Positions 63,196 to 64,000 of a DNA stretch of 64,000 nt are shown here, one piece after another. The DNA comes from Janthinobacterium sp. Marseille. GTDB lineage: Bacteria; Pseudomonadota; Gammaproteobacteria; Burkholderiales; Burkholderiaceae_D. The stretch spans positions 2,728,001-2,792,000 of the forward strand of contig NC_009659.1 in NCBI RefSeq assembly GCF_000013625.1, read 5' to 3'. Made by a program: the position numbers and the translations under genes. A model generated the notes under the pieces. The model did no database searches. It worked only from the letters and a program-made list of their open reading frames with translations, and was not told the origin of the DNA. Numbering within the stretch: position 1 is the first letter of the stretch; every line of letters begins with the position of its first letter.

Positions 63196-63774
63196 TTAGT
63201 TGCGTCTTATTGTTATCCCTCTGTTTGATGGAGGGCAATTACCCGTTTCAAATGTTGCAGTAATTGAATACCCATTTGGGATCGGGCTAAAGCCACAGAC
63301 GTTTTCCTGCGCTTCAGGAATTTTAATATTGTATGCAGCGAGCGCTGAACCCCCACTCGGGTTGAAACAATTATTCGAATTGATAACAGAAGTAATCACG
63401 TACCCCACCGGTATTGGACTGGCCGTACAAATTTCTCCTGGAGATACTGGATACTTGACTGTGTATGTCGCCAAACTATTTGTGTTGTTCACATTCCAGC
63501 AACTGGACGTTGTTAGCATATTTGTAATTACAAACCCAACAGGGAATGGGCTCTCGGAGCAAATATTGATCGGTGAACTTGGGATTTGAACTTTCAGTGT
63601 GTGTCGTTGGCCTGTTCCGGGGAGTCCAATACACTCGGGTGATTGGTATCTTTCTACAATCACATAGCCGGCAGGAAATGGCGCGTTATCACATATGGTC
63701 TGCGTTTGTGCCGAAGCTACCCCAGGTAAGATGAAGAACACAAACCCAAACAATATCAAAATTCGTTGAATCAT
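63196..63774 (-). CDS. Secreted protein with four cysteine-containing repeats
   Basis: A 192-residue protein with a signal peptide (FILPGVASAQTQ) and then four tandem units of about 35-45 residues, each opening with an I/V-C-x3-P-x-P-x-G-Y/F-x-I pattern and holding a second Cys about 20 residues on. No family recognised. The DNA is much richer in AT than the rest of the window. The ATG at 63774 has GGAG six bases upstream; a TTG at 63786 gives a longer frame. A 18-bp palindromic site, identical to that of pilV, lies about 70 bp before the start. Confidence 0.75.
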   Translation of the reverse strand: MIQRILILFGFVFFILPGVASAQTQTICDNAPFPAGYVIVERYQSPECIGLPGTGQRHTLKVQIPSSPINICSESPFPVGFVITNMLTTSSCWNVNNTNSLATYTVKYPVSPGEICTASPIPVGYVITSVINSNNCFNPSGGSALAAYNIKIPEAQENVCGFSPIPNGYSITATFETGNCPPSNRGITIRRN

Positions 63775-63842
63775 TTTTAGCTCCAATGGTTTTTTAAAAT
63801 TTGTTAAGTCACGAAGTGTCGTTCATTAACAGTCCGGAAGCC

Positions 63843-63860
63843 ATCCCATCAATATGGGAA
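63843..63860 (-). promoter_or_regulatory. Palindromic site shared with pilV promoter
   Basis: TTCCCATATTGATGGGAT on the minus strand, identical over 18 bases with 36551-36568. The remaining bases up to 64000 hold nothing that I can identify. Confidence 0.55.
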
Positions 63861-64000
63861 GAAAATTTCTAATTGCTTAAATCAGGCATTACTATTTTTT
63901 GTATGGCTTCAATCTTTAATACTCGACAAAGCTTCCCGATTCATCGTGTATTGTGGTGCCCGGTGCTCAAACAATGCTGACCACATTTGGTGTATGCCAT

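Overview
The window reads as a chromosomal segment of a betaproteobacterium, most likely an Oxalobacteraceae member close to Herminiimonas or Janthinobacterium. This is inferred from moderate GC, the glyA-nrdR and ribD-ribE neighbourhoods, the cysI-DUF934-cysH-cysD-cysN-cobA order, the ybgC-tolQRAB-pal-cpoB order and the general look of the proteins. No database search was possible.

Left part (1-31.3 kb): an accessory block built around sulfatases and the cell envelope. A long minus-strand run (8346 down to the left edge) encodes a multi-pass membrane protein, a DUF202 protein, a type I sulfatase without signal peptide, a SulP anion transporter, a small membrane protein, a formylglycine-generating enzyme (FGE) with its cysteine pair, an exported HAD phosphatase and the start of another exported protein. 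Two more sulfatase paralogues lie at 17.1-18.6 and 27.3-28.8 kb. Around them are two BamA/TamA-like outer membrane proteins, a Phenol_MetA_deg-like channel, an autotransporter, two MscS channels, two lipoproteins, a second copy of the membrane protein family, and a FixJ-type response regulator with a hybrid sensor kinase that carries a periplasmic ABC-substrate-binding-like domain. A near-palindromic box, TTGCCCTTTGGTGCA, recurs in most of the promoter gaps of this block, including that of the regulator itself. I noticed no good copy in the remaining 33 kb. The simplest reading is one two-component regulon for sulfate-ester use coupled to envelope remodelling.

Middle part (31.5-45.3 kb): ordinary chromosome. 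It holds ribE and ribD, a minor type IV pilin operon (pilV-pilW-pilX-pilE-fimT, no pilY1), a DMT transporter, nrdR, glyA, exonuclease III, a GNAT acetyltransferase, an orphan Bug-type binding protein, small unknowns, a methyltransferase and cysB.

Right part (45.3-62.6 kb): assimilatory sulfate reduction (TSUP transporter, cysI, DUF934, APS reductase, cysD, cysN, SUMT), then CbiX with lptG and lptF, divergent pepA, an SDR, and the complete Tol-Pal operon.

Right edge (62.6-64 kb): a tRNA-Lys gene with a strong promoter but a mismatched 3' half, followed by AT-rich DNA encoding a secreted four-repeat cysteine protein. An 18-bp palindromic site upstream of that gene is identical to one upstream of pilV, at nearly the same distance from the start codon.
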